From the NCBI RefSeq assembly GCF_000025565.1, contig NC_014121.1:5046216-5110215 (forward strand): DNA of 64,000 nucleotides, read 5' to 3'. Below the pieces are notes generated by a model, which worked only from the letters and a program-made list of their open reading frames with translations, was not told the DNA's origin and searched no databases. Below are positions 10,513 to 24,588 of the stretch, one piece after another. Source of the DNA: Enterobacter cloacae subsp. cloacae ATCC 13047. GTDB taxonomy: Bacteria; Pseudomonadota; Gammaproteobacteria; Enterobacterales; Enterobacteriaceae. Position 1 is the first letter of the stretch; each line of letters opens with the position of its first letter. A program made the translations under genes and the position numbers.

Positions 10513-10701
10513 TTATTGTTGTTGGGTAAATTCAGCTAATAACGGCCAACGTTTAATAGCCGCAGCCAACTGTTCCCGCTGGGAAATATCGGTGTAATCT
10601 ATTTCAGGTAAAGAAAAGGCCTGCGTCAGCGCCAGAAAATCGTTTTGGAATGTGTAACCCAGGGTAGAATCGACTGGGGTTCCGGGTTCGTTATTATCCA
10701 T
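10513..10701 (-). CDS. bcsR: BcsR, small regulatory subunit of cellulose synthase
   Basis: This 62-residue protein matches the BcsR (YhjR) family, which binds BcsQ and stabilises it in the synthase complex. It is acidic at the N-terminus and ends in a helix-forming segment (AAAIKRWPLLAEFTQQQ). An AAGGGATGG ribosome-binding site precedes the ATG. It is the first gene of the minus-strand bcsRQABZC operon and diverges from bcsE across a 173-base intergenic region. Confidence 0.92.
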   Translation of the reverse strand: MDNNEPGTPVDSTLGYTFQNDFLALTQAFSLPEIDYTDISQREQLAAAIKRWPLLAEFTQQQ

Positions 10702-10874
10702 TTTTTTCCATCCCTTTGAGTATCGTTTTACTCTCTGAAGTCGCGAGGCTTCCTGCCCTGTGAAATTTCATTTACATGCTAAATCTGATGCTCTTTAATT
10801 TCAATGTTAGGTTTATTTCTACGCTTTCGCTAGTAAACTGATATACAGATAAATTAGACGAAAAGAGGGACACC
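10702..10874. promoter_or_regulatory. Divergent promoter region between bcsR and bcsE
   Basis: This AT-rich 173-base gap separates two operons for the same machine, so promoters for both must lie here or upstream. A ribosome-binding site GAGGG precedes the bcsE GTG, and AAGGGATGG precedes the bcsR ATG. I cannot assign a confident -35/-10 pair on either side; GATATACAGAT just before bcsE is a weak -10 candidate. Confidence 0.45.
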
Positions 10875-12437
10875 GTGGACTCCATATTTTCTATTGGCAT
10901 CCAGTCATTATGGGACGAATTGCGCCACATGCCAGTCGGAGGAGTCTGGTGGGTTAATTCGGATCGTAATGAAGATGCTATCAGTCTGGTAAACCAGACA
11001 ATTGCCGCGCAGGGTAAGGACTGCCGGGTCGCTGTCATTAGTATGGGCGAAGACCCGAAGCAAATTATTACGCTTGAGCGAGACCGCGGTCCACAGACGG
11101 TACGCTTGTTTTCCATGCCGTCGGAAGTAGATAGTCTATACTATTTGTCCCGCGACATTCAGTGTTCCATCAATCCAGACCGCTTTTTATTGATTCTTAA
11201 ATGTTCACATAATGCCCTGCAAAATATCCCGACGGAGAAACTGCTGCAGTGGCTGGAAAAAATCAATAAATGGGCAAAATTTCAAAATTGCACGCTATTG
11301 ATAATCAATCCCGGCAGTAATAACGACAAGCTGTTCTCACTTTTAATGGCGGAGTATCGCTCGCTATTCGGCCTGGCGAGTCTGCGCGACCAGGCGGGCA
11401 GCTATCTCTACGATATTGCATTCTGGTGTAATGAAAAAGGCGTGAGCGCCAGACAGCAACTTACGCTTAAACATATTGACGGCGAGTGGCACCTTGCCCA
11501 GCAAGAAGAAACCGTGGTGCAACCGCGCAGCGATGAAAAACGGATCCTGAGCCATATTGCGGTACTGGAGGGGGCGCCCGCGCTGTCTGAAAACTGGTCC
11601 CTGTTTGAGTCCAATGAAGCGCTTTTTCATGAAGCCCGCACGACGCAGGCGGCAACCCTTGTTTTCTCGCTGATGCAGAACAACCAGATTGAAATGCTGG
11701 CACGACAAATTCATACCTTACGTCGTCAACGCGGCAGCGCGTTAAAAATTGTGGTACGCGAAAACAATACCAGCCTGCGTGCCACGGACGAACGTCTGCT
11801 TTTGGGCTGTGGCGCAAACATGGTTATCCCGTGGAATGCCCCTCTGTCACGCTGCCTGACGCTTATCGAAAGTGTCCAGGGGCAGCAGTTCAACCGCCAC
11901 GTACCGGAAGATATTTCCACGCTGCTTTCCATGACGCAGCCGATGAAACTGCGTGGTTATCAGAAATGGGATACCTTCTGCGATGCCGTTGGCAACATGA
12001 TGAACAACACGCTGCTTCCTGCAGACGGGAAAGGGGTAATGGTTGCCCTGCGTCCTGTACCGGGGATCCGCGTGGAACAGGCGCTCACCTTATGCCGCCC
12101 GAACCGTACCGGGGACATCATGACGATTGGCGACAACCGCCTGGTACTGTTTTTGTCTTTTTGTCGGGTAAACGATCTCGATACCGCGCTGAACCATATC
12201 TTCCCGCTGCCTACCGGGGATATTTTCTCAAACCGTATGATTTGGTTCGAAGACAATCTGATCAGCGCTGAGCTGGTGCAGATGCGTGCCCTCGCGCCTG
12301 AAAACTGGGTGAAACCGCTACCTGTCACGAGCGATATCAAACCGATCCTCAATGCACGGCATGACGGCCATATCTGGCGTCGGGTTCCGGAACCCCTTCG
12401 CTTATTAACTGAGAATGGGGAGAACGCACCATCATGA
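10875..12437 (+). CDS. bcsE: BcsE, c-di-GMP-binding regulator of cellulose synthesis
   Basis: BcsE is a cytoplasmic protein that binds c-di-GMP through a degenerate GGDEF domain (the GIL domain) and boosts cellulose synthesis by joining BcsRQ and BcsF at the synthase. The 520-residue product keeps the I-site-like RTGD motif at residues 411-414, at nearly the same place as in E. coli. Upstream of it the N-terminal half is a degenerate NTPase-like fold and receiver-like region. Translation starts at a GTG with GAGGG before it. The stop overlaps the bcsF start in an ATGA junction, coupling the two. Confidence 0.95.
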   Translation: MDSIFSIGIQSLWDELRHMPVGGVWWVNSDRNEDAISLVNQTIAAQGKDCRVAVISMGEDPKQIITLERDRGPQTVRLFSMPSEVDSLYYLSRDIQCSINPDRFLLILKCSHNALQNIPTEKLLQWLEKINKWAKFQNCTLLIINPGSNNDKLFSLLMAEYRSLFGLASLRDQAGSYLYDIAFWCNEKGVSARQQLTLKHIDGEWHLAQQEETVVQPRSDEKRILSHIAVLEGAPALSENWSLFESNEALFHEARTTQAATLVFSLMQNNQIEMLARQIHTLRRQRGSALKIVVRENNTSLRATDERLLLGCGANMVIPWNAPLSRCLTLIESVQGQQFNRHVPEDISTLLSMTQPMKLRGYQKWDTFCDAVGNMMNNTLLPADGKGVMVALRPVPGIRVEQALTLCRPNRTGDIMTIGDNRLVLFLSFCRVNDLDTALNHIFPLPTGDIFSNRMIWFEDNLISAELVQMRALAPENWVKPLPVTSDIKPILNARHDGHIWRRVPEPLRLLTENGENAPS

Positions 12438-12628
12438 ATATCAGCGATATCATTCAACTGGTTGTATTCTGTGCGCTGATCTTTTTCCCGCTTGGTTATT
12501 ATGCACGCCATTCACTGCGTCGTATTCGCGATACGGCCAGAATGGCGTTTGGCAAACCTCGCTATGTCAAACCAGCCGGAACACTGACACGGGCAACACA
12601 CGTCAAGGCAGACCGAAAACATGACTAA
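12434..12628 (+). CDS. bcsF: BcsF, single-pass membrane subunit
   Basis: This 64-residue protein has one N-terminal transmembrane helix (about residues 6-26, [19 protein letters not shown]) followed by a basic cytosolic tail. BcsF recruits BcsE to the membrane synthase complex and is linked to BcsG function. It overlaps bcsE by four bases and bcsG by eight, so all three are translated as one unit. Confidence 0.93.
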   Translation: MNISDIIQLVVFCALIFFPLGYYARHSLRRIRDTARMAFGKPRYVKPAGTLTRATHVKADRKHD

Positions 12629-14300
12629 CTCAACTTATACCGCTTCGTCACCATCGCCTCTGTGGCAATACTGGCGCGGCCTTTCCGGCTGGAACTTCTA
12701 CTTTCTGGTGAAGTTTGGTCTGCTGTGGGCTGGCTATCTGAACTTCCATCCTCTGCTGAACCTGGTGTTTATGGCCTTCCTGCTGATGCCGCTGCCCAAT
12801 ATCAGGCTGCATCGCTTGCGTCACTGGGTTGCCATCCCGCTGGGTTTTGCGCTGTTCTGGCATGATACCTGGCTGCCGGGGCCGGACAGCATCATGAGTC
12901 AGGGTTCGCAGGTCGCCGGGTTTAGCGCCAGCTATATCCTCGACCTGACCGAGCGCTTTATTAACTGGCAGATGATTGGCGCGGTCTTTGTGCTGCTGGT
13001 TGCCTGGCTGTTTCTGTCACAGTGGATCCGCGTCACGGTGTTTGTCGTTGCCATTATGATTTGGCTGAACGTTCTGACGCTGGCTGGGCCAAGTTTTTCC
13101 CTGTGGCCTGCCGGTCAACCGACCAGCACGGTGACCACCACCGGAGGAAGCGCGGCAGCAACCGTTGCCACGGCTGGCGACACGCCGGTGGTGGGCGATA
13201 TTCCAGCGCAGACCGCACCGCCGACCTCAACCAACCTGAATGCCTGGCTTTCCAGCTTCTACACCGCGGAAGATAAGCGTCAGACTAAATTCCCGGATGC
13301 ACTCCCGGCGGATGCTCAGCCGTTTGAACTGCTGGTAATTAACATCTGCTCCCTCTCCTGGGCTGACGTTGATGCGGCTGGTTTAATGTCGCACCCGCTG
13401 TGGTCGCATTTCGATATCCAGTTTAAAGACTTTAACTCTGCCACCTCGTACAGCGGCCCGGCGGCCATCCGCCTGCTGCGAGCAAGCTGCGGCCAGCCAT
13501 CGCACAAGAATTTGTATCAGCCCGCTGGCAACCAGTGTTATCTGTTCGATAACCTGGCGAAACTGGGCTTTACGCAGCACCTGATGCTGGGGCATAACGG
13601 TCAGTTCGGTAACTTCCTGAAAGAGGTACGTGAAGAAGGGGGTATGCAGGCACCGCTGATGGATCAAACCGGGCTGCCGGTCACGCTGCTGGGCTTCGAC
13701 GGCTCGCCAGTCTATGACGATACCGCCGTGCTACAGCGCTGGCTGCAGACCATTGAAAAAGACAGCAATCCGCGCAGCGCCACGTTCTATAACACCCTGC
13801 CCCTTCACGACGGTAACCACTTCCCGGGCGTGAGCAAAACGGCGGATTACAAAGTGCGTGCGCAGAAGTTCTTTGATGAGCTGGATGCGTTCTTCACTGA
13901 GCTGGAAAAATCTGGCCGTAAAGTGATGGTGGTTGTCGTTCCGGAGCACGGTGGGGCGCTGAAAGGCGACAGAATGCAGGTTTCCGGCCTGCGCGATATC
14001 CCCAGCCCGTCCATTACCAACGTGCCTGCCGGGATTAAATTCTTTGGTATGAAGGCACCGCATCAGGGCGCGCCGATTGAGATCACTCAGCCAGTCAGCT
14101 ATCTGGCCATCTCTGAGCTCGTGGCCCGCGCGGTCGATGGTAAGCTGTTTGTGGAAGATAGCGTGAACTGGGATCAGCTCACCAGCAATCTGCCGCAAAC
14201 CGCGGAAGTGTCAGAGAATGCGAATGCGGTTGTCATTCAGTACCAGAACAAACCGTACGTTCGCCTGAACGGCGGAGACTGGGTACCTTATCCGCAGTAA
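12621..14300 (+). CDS. bcsG: BcsG, cellulose phosphoethanolamine transferase
   Basis: BcsG transfers phosphoethanolamine from phosphatidylethanolamine to cellulose at the periplasmic side of the inner membrane. The 559-residue product has four or five N-terminal transmembrane helices (to about residue 160), a Thr/Ala/Pro-rich linker, and a periplasmic alkaline-phosphatase-fold domain. Residues essential in E. coli BcsG align by number: Cys243 (in NICSLSW), the nucleophile Ser278 (in TSYSGPAA), and Glu442-His443 (in VPEHGG). It is last in bcsEFG. Downstream lie a small inverted-repeat cluster and the convergent gene birA. Confidence 0.96.
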   Translation: MTNSTYTASSPSPLWQYWRGLSGWNFYFLVKFGLLWAGYLNFHPLLNLVFMAFLLMPLPNIRLHRLRHWVAIPLGFALFWHDTWLPGPDSIMSQGSQVAGFSASYILDLTERFINWQMIGAVFVLLVAWLFLSQWIRVTVFVVAIMIWLNVLTLAGPSFSLWPAGQPTSTVTTTGGSAAATVATAGDTPVVGDIPAQTAPPTSTNLNAWLSSFYTAEDKRQTKFPDALPADAQPFELLVINICSLSWADVDAAGLMSHPLWSHFDIQFKDFNSATSYSGPAAIRLLRASCGQPSHKNLYQPAGNQCYLFDNLAKLGFTQHLMLGHNGQFGNFLKEVREEGGMQAPLMDQTGLPVTLLGFDGSPVYDDTAVLQRWLQTIEKDSNPRSATFYNTLPLHDGNHFPGVSKTADYKVRAQKFFDELDAFFTELEKSGRKVMVVVVPEHGGALKGDRMQVSGLRDIPSPSITNVPAGIKFFGMKAPHQGAPIEITQPVSYLAISELVARAVDGKLFVEDSVNWDQLTSNLPQTAEVSENANAVVIQYQNKPYVRLNGGDWVPYPQ

Positions 14301-14309
14301 GTTCTCCAG

Positions 14310-14333
14310 ACCCTCTTCCCCTCGGGGAGAGGG
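14310..14333. repeat. Small dispersed CCCTCT/GGGAGAGGG inverted repeat, copy 1
   Basis: An imperfect palindrome (CCCTCTTCCCC, short loop, GGGGAGAGGG) follows bcsG directly. A near-identical element lies after rarD at 53363-53383, also followed within about 20-70 bases by GTAGGGCG. This suggests a dispersed short repeat family that may also act as a transcription-end structure. Confidence 0.55.
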
Positions 14334-14341
14334 AATGATTG

Positions 14342-14378
14342 TTCCGCGAGCCAGACGAGCATTTTCAGGCTCGCGGAA
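14342..14378. terminator. Hairpin between convergent bcsG and birA
   Basis: A perfect 11-bp inverted repeat (TTCCGCGAGCC at 14342-14352 and its complement at 14368-14378) with a 15-base loop lies between two converging genes. It lacks a long U-tract on either strand, so termination strength is uncertain. Its position suggests a bidirectional transcription end. Confidence 0.5.
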
Positions 14379-14401
14379 TATCCTGTAGGGCGCATACTCA
14401 T

Positions 14402-15364
14402 TTATTCAGCGCTGCGCAGGGAGATCTCACCGCCCACCCAGGGCTTGATGACGCCATCCTGCTCCAGGAGCAGGGCACCCTGTGCATCAATGCCGCGAGA
14501 GATACCGTAGATCTCCTTATCACCAATCAGCAGTTTCACCGGTCGGTTGATAAAGTTATCGAGTTTTTCCCAACGAGACAGGAACGATGCCAGCCCTTCC
14601 TGTTCAAAGAGAGACAGGGAGGTACGCAGCTCTTTAATCATACGCACGGCAAGCGTGTTGCGATCGATGGTGATCCCCGCTTCCTGCAGGTTGGTCCACG
14701 CCTGATTCACCACATCGCTTTGCACATTTCTCATTACCATATTGAGACCGGCACCAATGACAATTTGCGCCGCATCGCCAGTTTTTCCCGTCAGTTCGAC
14801 CAGGATGCCGGCAAGCTTACGATCGTTCAGGTAAAGGTCGTTTGGCCATTTTACCCGTACTTTATCCGCGCCAAGCTCGTGCAGAACTTCCGCCATAACG
14901 ATACCAATCACCAGACTCAGACCCACTGCGGCGGCAGGCCCCTGCTCAAGGCGCCAGTACATGGAAAGATAGAGGTTTGCGCCAAACGGTGAGAACCATT
15001 TACGCCCGCGACGGCCGCGCCCGGCCTGCTGGTACTCTGCAACGCAGGCATCCCCTGATTCCAGCTCGCCTATCCGCTCCAGCAGGTACTGGTTTGTCGA
15101 ATCGATGACCGGCAATACGGCCACGTTACCCTGCCCTATCTGGCTGCGGATGAGTTCTTCGTTCAGGAGCTGAATGGGCTCCGGCAGGCTGTAGCCTTTT
15201 CCGGGCACGGTGAAGACATCAACCCCCCAGTCGCGGAGGGTCTGAATATGTTTATTAATGGCAGCACGGCTCATGCCCAGCTGCTCGCCTAATTGCTCGC
15301 CAGAATGAAACTCACCGTCGGCCAGGATGCCAATCAGGGTTAACGGGATGGTATTGTCCTTCAC
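14402..15364 (-). CDS. birA: BirA, biotin-protein ligase and biotin operon repressor
   Basis: BirA makes biotinyl-5'-AMP, attaches biotin to the acetyl-CoA carboxylase carrier protein, and as a dimer represses the bio operon. The 320-residue product has an N-terminal winged helix-turn-helix ([18 protein letters not shown]), the central ligase domain with the GRGRRGRKW biotinyl-adenylate loop, and the SH3-like C-terminal domain. E. coli BirA has 321 residues. It starts at a GTG (15362-15364) that overlaps the murB TGA as GTGA, so the two are translationally coupled. In E. coli the neighbour beyond birA is coaA; here it is bcsG. Confidence 0.97.
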   Translation of the reverse strand: MKDNTIPLTLIGILADGEFHSGEQLGEQLGMSRAAINKHIQTLRDWGVDVFTVPGKGYSLPEPIQLLNEELIRSQIGQGNVAVLPVIDSTNQYLLERIGELESGDACVAEYQQAGRGRRGRKWFSPFGANLYLSMYWRLEQGPAAAVGLSLVIGIVMAEVLHELGADKVRVKWPNDLYLNDRKLAGILVELTGKTGDAAQIVIGAGLNMVMRNVQSDVVNQAWTNLQEAGITIDRNTLAVRMIKELRTSLSLFEQEGLASFLSRWEKLDNFINRPVKLLIGDKEIYGISRGIDAQGALLLEQDGVIKPWVGGEISLRSAE

Positions 15365-16389
15365 GCGATAGTCTCCACAGCATTCACTTCACCCGTACGA
15401 CCAATGAAGCGGACTTCCGGCTCCAGCCAGACGTTAAATTTCTCACCCACTTGCTGACGCACATGGTGCGCCAGTTGCACCACGTCGTCGCTGGTCGCAT
15501 CGTGTTGATTAATCAGCACCAGAGCCTGCTGGCGGTGAACCGCTGCGCCGCCCACGGTAGTACCTTTTAACTGGCACTGATCGATAAGCCACCCTGCGGC
15601 CAGCTTCACGCTGCCATCCGCCTGCGGGTAATGCGGGGCAGTAGGCCATTTAGCCAGCAATGCTTTCGCGTTTTCGCTGCTTATGACCGGGTTTTTGAAG
15701 AAACTGCCGGCATTTCCGTTTATTTTGGGATCGGGCAGTTTGGTCATGCGCATATGGCAAACCGAGTCAAACACATCGCGAGGGGAGACGGTTGCCGGAT
15801 CGAGGCGCGTTAAATCACCATAGGTCAGCACCGGCTGCCAGGTTTTGGACAGACGCAGGCCCACAGCGACAATGACGTAGCGATCCTGATATTCATGTTT
15901 GAAGATGCTGTCACGGTAGCCAAAACGGCACTGCTCTGCCGTTAAACGCTGAGCCGTACCGGTCGCCAGCTCAATGCAGTCGACATAGTCGCACACGTGT
16001 TTGAGTTCGATGCCATACGCACCGATATTTTGAATGGGCGATGATCCCGCACAGCCCGGGATGAGAGCCAGGTTTTCCAGTCCCGGCATCCCTTTTTCGA
16101 GGGTATATTGCACCAGTTGATGCCAGTTTTCGCCGGCACCTACGCGCAAACGCCAGCTATCGGCGCACTCTTCGACCTCAATTCCCATGATGCGGTTAAT
16201 AATGACCGTCCCGGCAAAATCATCGAGAAACAGGACATTGCTGCCTTCGCCCAGAATCAGTACGGGTTCGTTGTTTTCTGTTGCGCGTTGCCATGCATCC
16301 AGCAGTTGCTGGGCCGTATCGGCGCGTACAATGTGATTAGCATTCCGTTGAATACCAAAGGTATTCCAGGGCTTAAGGGAGTGGTTCAT
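15361..16389 (-). CDS. murB: MurB, UDP-N-acetylenolpyruvoylglucosamine reductase
   Basis: MurB uses NADPH and FAD to reduce enolpyruvyl-UDP-GlcNAc to UDP-MurNAc, the second committed step of peptidoglycan synthesis in the cytoplasm. The 342-residue product equals E. coli MurB in length. The catalytic serine lies in [10 protein letters not shown] and the late glutamate in LEPEVRF. The start at 16387-16389 (MNHSLKPW) is the family start; the open frame runs 39 codons further upstream, toward the rRNA terminator. It is transcribed away from the rRNA operon and is coupled to birA. Confidence 0.97.
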   Translation of the reverse strand: MNHSLKPWNTFGIQRNANHIVRADTAQQLLDAWQRATENNEPVLILGEGSNVLFLDDFAGTVIINRIMGIEVEECADSWRLRVGAGENWHQLVQYTLEKGMPGLENLALIPGCAGSSPIQNIGAYGIELKHVCDYVDCIELATGTAQRLTAEQCRFGYRDSIFKHEYQDRYVIVAVGLRLSKTWQPVLTYGDLTRLDPATVSPRDVFDSVCHMRMTKLPDPKINGNAGSFFKNPVISSENAKALLAKWPTAPHYPQADGSVKLAAGWLIDQCQLKGTTVGGAAVHRQQALVLINQHDATSDDVVQLAHHVRQQVGEKFNVWLEPEVRFIGRTGEVNAVETIA

Positions 16390-16474
16390 AGGCGCTATCC
16401 TGATGCAAAAACGCAGGTAGTTTACCGTATAAGCAGTACGTTGTGGGGGATTAGTTTGTGCAACGCAGAAACGC

Positions 16475-16501
16475 AAAAAGGCCATCCTTTCGGATGGCCT
16501 C
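16475..16501 (-). terminator. rRNA operon terminator
   Basis: On the minus strand, just after 5S, AGGCCATCC and its complement form a 9-bp stem with a four-base loop, followed by a run of T. This is the usual intrinsic terminator of enterobacterial rrn operons. It lies only about 85 bases before the murB start. Confidence 0.85.
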
Positions 16502-16513
16502 TTCACTTATTTG

Positions 16514-16633
16514 ATGCCTGGCAGTTCCCTACTCTCACATGGGGAGACCCCACACTACCATCGGCGCTACGGCGTTTCACTTCTGAGTTCGGCATGGGGT
16601 CAGGTGGGACCGCCGCGCTAAAGCCGCCAGGCA
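16514..16633 (-). rRNA. rrf: 5S ribosomal RNA
   Basis: This 120-base gene matches E. coli 5S rRNA almost throughout, from TGCCTGGCGG at its 5' end (16633) to CCAGGCAT at its 3' end (16514), including the conserved GTGAAACGCCGTAGCG segment. It is the last mature RNA of the operon. Confidence 0.97.
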
Positions 16634-16695
16634 AATTCTGTTAATCTGTATCAGGCTGAAAATCTGTCTCTTCGCCAAAACATCTTCGGCGTTGT

Positions 16696-19600
<2,905 letters not shown>

Positions 19601-19700
19601 TCACAACCCGAAGATGTTTCACTTCATGATTGCGAAAATTTGAGAGACTCGAACACACCATTAAAGATGTGTCGTTTCAATTTTCAGCTTGATCCAGATT

Positions 19701-19711
19701 TTTAAAGAGCA
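19701..19711 (-). promoter_or_regulatory. Spacer boxA antitermination element
   Basis: On the minus strand TGCTCTTTAAA lies between tRNA-Ala and 23S. It matches the boxA of enterobacterial rrn operons, where the Nus factors load to keep RNA polymerase resistant to Rho. Confidence 0.8.
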
Positions 19712-19772
19712 AAACTTCGCAGTGCACCTTTTCAGGTTCACTCTGAAGTTTTCTTGTGTTCGCAATAAAAGA

Positions 19773-19848
19773 TGGTGGAGCTATGCGGGATCGAACCGCA
19801 GACCTCCTGCGTGCAAAGCAGGCGCTCTCCCAGCTGAGCTATAGCCCC
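19773..19848 (-). tRNA. alaT: tRNA-Ala (anticodon TGC)
   Basis: The 76-base gene begins GGGGCTATAGCTCAGCTGGG and ends with an encoded CCA. The anticodon loop CTTTGCAC gives anticodon TGC. It lies in the 16S-23S spacer after tRNA-Ile, the arrangement of E. coli rrnA, rrnD and rrnH. Confidence 0.97.
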
Positions 19849-19884
19849 ATCGTTTGCAACCTCTTCAAATTTGCTGTGCAAATT

Positions 19885-19961
<77 letters not shown>

Positions 19962-20030
19962 GTAGAGGTTTTTACTGCTGTTTTTCATCAGACAATCTGT
20001 GTGAGCACTACAAAGGCAGGTTCTTTAAGG

Positions 20031-21570
<1,540 letters not shown>

Positions 21571-21703
21571 AAAAGTTTGATGCTCAATGAATTAAACTTC
21601 GTAATGAATTACGTGTTCACTCGTTGAGACTTGGTATTCATTTTTCGTCTTGCGACGTTAAGAATCCATGTCACTTTGAGTGCCCACACAGATTGTCTGA
21701 TAA

Positions 21704-21717
21704 ATTGTTAAAGAGCA
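21704..21717 (-). promoter_or_regulatory. Leader boxA antitermination element
   Basis: TGCTCTTTAACAAT on the minus strand between the promoters and 16S matches the rrn leader boxA consensus, the NusB/NusE (S10) loading site for rRNA antitermination. Confidence 0.85.
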
Positions 21718-21752
21718 GTGCCGCTTCGTTTTCGCTGCGGCGCGGGGTGTGC

Positions 21753-21780
21753 ATATTACGCCTTCCCGCTTCAGAGTCAA
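21753..21780 (-). promoter_or_regulatory. rRNA promoter P2
   Basis: On the minus strand -35 TTGACT (21775-21780) and -10 TAATAT (21753-21758) are separated by 16 bp. The GC-rich discriminator after the -10 (GCACACCCCGCGCCGC) is typical of ppGpp-sensitive rRNA promoters. Confidence 0.85.
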
Positions 21781-21848
21781 GTGTTTAATTTGCTTTTCTC
21801 TGCTGACCCGGCGGCGTGTGTGCCGTTGTTCCGTGTCAGTGGAGGCGC

Positions 21849-21900
21849 ATTATAGGGAGTTATTCTGAAGTGACAAGCACAAAATACAAAAAACTTTTCG
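21849..21900 (-). promoter_or_regulatory. rRNA promoter P1 with UP element
   Basis: On the minus strand -35 TTGTCA (21871-21876) and -10 TATAAT (21849-21854) are separated by 16 bp and followed by the GCGCCTCCACTGACACGG start region of rrn P1. The A/T-rich tract upstream (21877-21900) fits an UP element for the RNA polymerase alpha subunit. Fis sites would fall in the 3' end of hemG; I cannot place them. Positions 21571-21925 hold only this promoter region and the rRNA leader. Confidence 0.88.
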
Positions 21901-21925
21901 TTCGCTCACTTTTCAAACTCCACGC

Positions 21926-22471
21926 TTAAATACGCCGCGATTCGGGTGATAAATGCGCGATTTCCCGGGCAAAACTGCTCACCTGCGTCCAGTCGGTATA
22001 AACCACTTCTTTACGCGTATCGGTTTCACCGCCGGTCATTTTCATAATCAGCCGAATCATAAAGCGGTCATACCAGCGATAGCGGGGATAACGCAGCGCC
22101 CCTGCAAAGACGGCACACAGGTCTGGCTGCCACGGCGAATTCAGCAAAAACTTGCGCGTGTAGCTGTTGGTCTGCGGTGTACGTTTTTCAGGTTTGCGGG
22201 CCACCAGATTGACCGAGTAGAACGCCCCGGGCAGCTTATTGAGCGCTGCCGTATGCTTTTTCACAAAGCGATCCAGCGCAGGATGGAAATGCCCGTAACG
22301 GATAGACGCCCCAATCACCACGCGGTCGTAATCCTGCCAGGCGATTTGCTCCGTACGGTTCAGGTTCACCACATCAGAGTAAATGCCCAGCTCTTGTAGT
22401 TCAGAAGCCAGATAAGAGGCAATCTCACGCGTTTGCCCGTCTCGCGTAGAGAATAGAATAAGTGTTTTCAC
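21926..22471 (-). CDS. hemG: HemG, menaquinone-dependent protoporphyrinogen IX dehydrogenase
   Basis: HemG oxidises protoporphyrinogen IX to protoporphyrin IX, the penultimate haem step, passing electrons to quinones. The 181-residue flavodoxin-fold protein has the FMN loop [11 protein letters not shown] at its N-terminus and the long-chain flavodoxin insert with the conserved [19 protein letters not shown] segment that distinguishes HemG. It starts at a GTG (22469-22471) preceded by AAGGAG, giving exactly the E. coli length; the open frame upstream is inside trkH. It lies 10 bases after trkH and just upstream of the rRNA P1 promoter, as at E. coli rrnA. Confidence 0.96.
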   Translation of the reverse strand: MKTLILFSTRDGQTREIASYLASELQELGIYSDVVNLNRTEQIAWQDYDRVVIGASIRYGHFHPALDRFVKKHTAALNKLPGAFYSVNLVARKPEKRTPQTNSYTRKFLLNSPWQPDLCAVFAGALRYPRYRWYDRFMIRLIMKMTGGETDTRKEVVYTDWTQVSSFAREIAHLSPESRRI

Positions 22472-22481
22472 CGACGACTCC

Positions 22482-23933
22482 TTACTCGCGCCAGAATGTT
22501 GGGGTGAACAGCACCAGCAGCGTAAAGACCTCAAGACGCCCAAACAGCATATTGGCGATTAGGATCCATTTCGCGACCGGGTTCATACTGGCAAAGTTAT
22601 CCGCCACGACCCCCAGGCCAGGCCCGAGGTTATTAAGTGTTGCCACAACGGACGCAAAGGCAGAGAAATCATCCACCCCCGTCGCGATGATTGCCAGCAT
22701 ACTGACGATAAAGACCAGGGCATACGCCGAGAAGAATCCCCACACCGCTTCGAGAATACGTTCCGGCAGGGCACGGTTGCCCAGCTTGATGCTATAGACT
22801 GCATTCGGGTGAACCAGGCGTTTTAATTCACGGTTCCCCTGCTTGAAGAGCAGCAGAATACGAATCACCTTCAGGCCACCGCCCGTCGACCCTGCGCAAC
22901 CACCAATAAATGCCGAGCACAGCAGCAGCACAGGCAGGAACAGCGGCCAGCGCGCAATGCTGTCCGTGGTAAAACCTGCGGTTGTCGCCATCGACACCAC
23001 CTGGAAGAACGCCTGGTTTAGCGTGGTCAACGCCGAGTTATAGACATCATGGAACCAGAGCACCAGCGTACAGATGACCACCAGCGTGAGCTGGACGCCA
23101 ATAAACATACGGAACTCCGGGTCGCGCCAGTACACCTTCAGGCTACGTCCGCTGAGTAATGAGAAGTGTAGACCGTAGTTACAGCCGGAGATCAGCAGGA
23201 AAATAGCAATAATGGTGTTGATCGTTGGACTATCAAAGTAGCCCACGCTGGCATCGTGGGTAGAGAACCCGCCGATGGCGATTGTCGCGAAGCTGTGCCC
23301 GATGGCATCGAACGCGGGCATACCGGCAAACCACAGCGCCAGCGCACAGGCAACGGTCAGTAAAACATAAATCAGCCACAGGGTCTTCGCCGTCTCGGCA
23401 ATACGCGGGCGCATCTTGTTATCTTTCAGTGGCCCCGGCATTTCTGCCCTGTACAACTGCATGCCCCCGACGCCCAGGATAGGAAGGATGGCAACCGCCA
23501 GAACAATGATCCCCATACCACCGAACCATTGCAGCATCTGGCGATAAAAGAGAATGGCGTGGGGTAATGAATCCAGCCCAACCAGCGTAGTCGCGCCGGT
23601 AGTCGTTAAGCCGGAGAAGGATTCAAAAAAGGCATCCGTGATGCTCAGATTGGGCTGTTCAGAGAAGATAAAGGGCAGCGAACCGACGCTTCCCAGCACC
23701 GTCCAGAACAGCACCACAATCAGAAACCCTTCACGTGATTTCAGCTCACCTTTCTGACGACGGTTTGGCCACCACAGCAGCGAGCCAATCGCCAGCGCAA
23801 CAAAGAAGGTCTGGGTAAATGCCCGCCCCGCGCCGTCCCGGTAGATAAGCGCCACCAGTCCTGGGAGAATCATTGTCCCGGAAAAAAGTATGACCAGCAG
23901 TCCAACGATTCGGGTTATGGCACGAAAATGCAT
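22482..23933 (-). CDS. trkH: TrkH, potassium uptake channel subunit
   Basis: TrkH is the membrane channel of the low-affinity Trk potassium uptake system, gated by the nucleotide-binding TrkA (not in this window). The 483-residue protein has about ten hydrophobic segments and the four pore repeats with their filter glycines, visible as [28 protein letters not shown] and [10 protein letters not shown]. Length and N-terminus equal E. coli TrkH. It lies between yigZ and hemG, with short gaps suggesting cotranscription. Confidence 0.97.
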   Translation of the reverse strand: MHFRAITRIVGLLVILFSGTMILPGLVALIYRDGAGRAFTQTFFVALAIGSLLWWPNRRQKGELKSREGFLIVVLFWTVLGSVGSLPFIFSEQPNLSITDAFFESFSGLTTTGATTLVGLDSLPHAILFYRQMLQWFGGMGIIVLAVAILPILGVGGMQLYRAEMPGPLKDNKMRPRIAETAKTLWLIYVLLTVACALALWFAGMPAFDAIGHSFATIAIGGFSTHDASVGYFDSPTINTIIAIFLLISGCNYGLHFSLLSGRSLKVYWRDPEFRMFIGVQLTLVVICTLVLWFHDVYNSALTTLNQAFFQVVSMATTAGFTTDSIARWPLFLPVLLLCSAFIGGCAGSTGGGLKVIRILLLFKQGNRELKRLVHPNAVYSIKLGNRALPERILEAVWGFFSAYALVFIVSMLAIIATGVDDFSAFASVVATLNNLGPGLGVVADNFASMNPVAKWILIANMLFGRLEVFTLLVLFTPTFWRE

Positions 23934-23973
23934 CTCTGCCGCTTCCTTTGGTATTCAAAAAGTGAGGTGGGGA

Positions 23974-24588
23974 TTATTCTTCAATCGGCAGCAATTGCAA
24001 CGAACCGCGACTAAAATCCGCCAGTTTTGCCGAAAAAGCAGCCTGTTCAGCCTGAGGAAGCGCCACGCGCAATTGCACCATTGCCTGGTAATCACTGTGT
24101 GCAATCACACCGTTAAACTGTTTAAGCAGCGCTTCGACACCCGATAGCTGGGCGTAGTCGCACAACAAAGTATATTCGGTGAGTGGCGTTTTGCGGGTGG
24201 TGACCAACATATTAAGCGCCTGCTGTACGCCCCCGCCATACGCTTTCACCAGCCCACCGGTACCTAATAGAATGCCGCCGTAGTAGCGAACAACCACGGC
24301 GGTGATTTCACCCACGCCACTGCCCATGAGCTGGGAAAGCATAGGTTTGCCGGCAGTACCCGCCGGTTCACCGTCATCAGAAAAACCCAGCTGCTGCGAA
24401 TCGTCTGGCGGCCCGGCGACCCACGCCACGCAGTGGTGACGGGCGTCGGGATGCGCAGCGCGGACAGACTCAACAAACGCCTTTGCCGCCTCTACGCCAT
24501 CGGTGTGTGCCAGCAGCGTAATAAAGCGGCTTTTCTTGATTTCTTCAACAAAGGTGACCGGCTCAGCCGGTATCAGCCAGCTTTCCAT
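23974..24588 (-). CDS. yigZ: YigZ, IMPACT-family protein
   Basis: This 204-residue protein belongs to the UPF0029/IMPACT family, whose eukaryotic members act in translational control. The bacterial biochemical role is not settled. The signature DDGEPAGTAGKPML lies near residue 70, and a C-terminal DUF1949 ferredoxin-like domain follows. Its ATG overlaps the pepQ stop by one base (TGATG), indicating translational coupling with pepQ. Confidence 0.93.
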   Translation of the reverse strand: MESWLIPAEPVTFVEEIKKSRFITLLAHTDGVEAAKAFVESVRAAHPDARHHCVAWVAGPPDDSQQLGFSDDGEPAGTAGKPMLSQLMGSGVGEITAVVVRYYGGILLGTGGLVKAYGGGVQQALNMLVTTRKTPLTEYTLLCDYAQLSGVEALLKQFNGVIAHSDYQAMVQLRVALPQAEQAAFSAKLADFSRGSLQLLPIEE

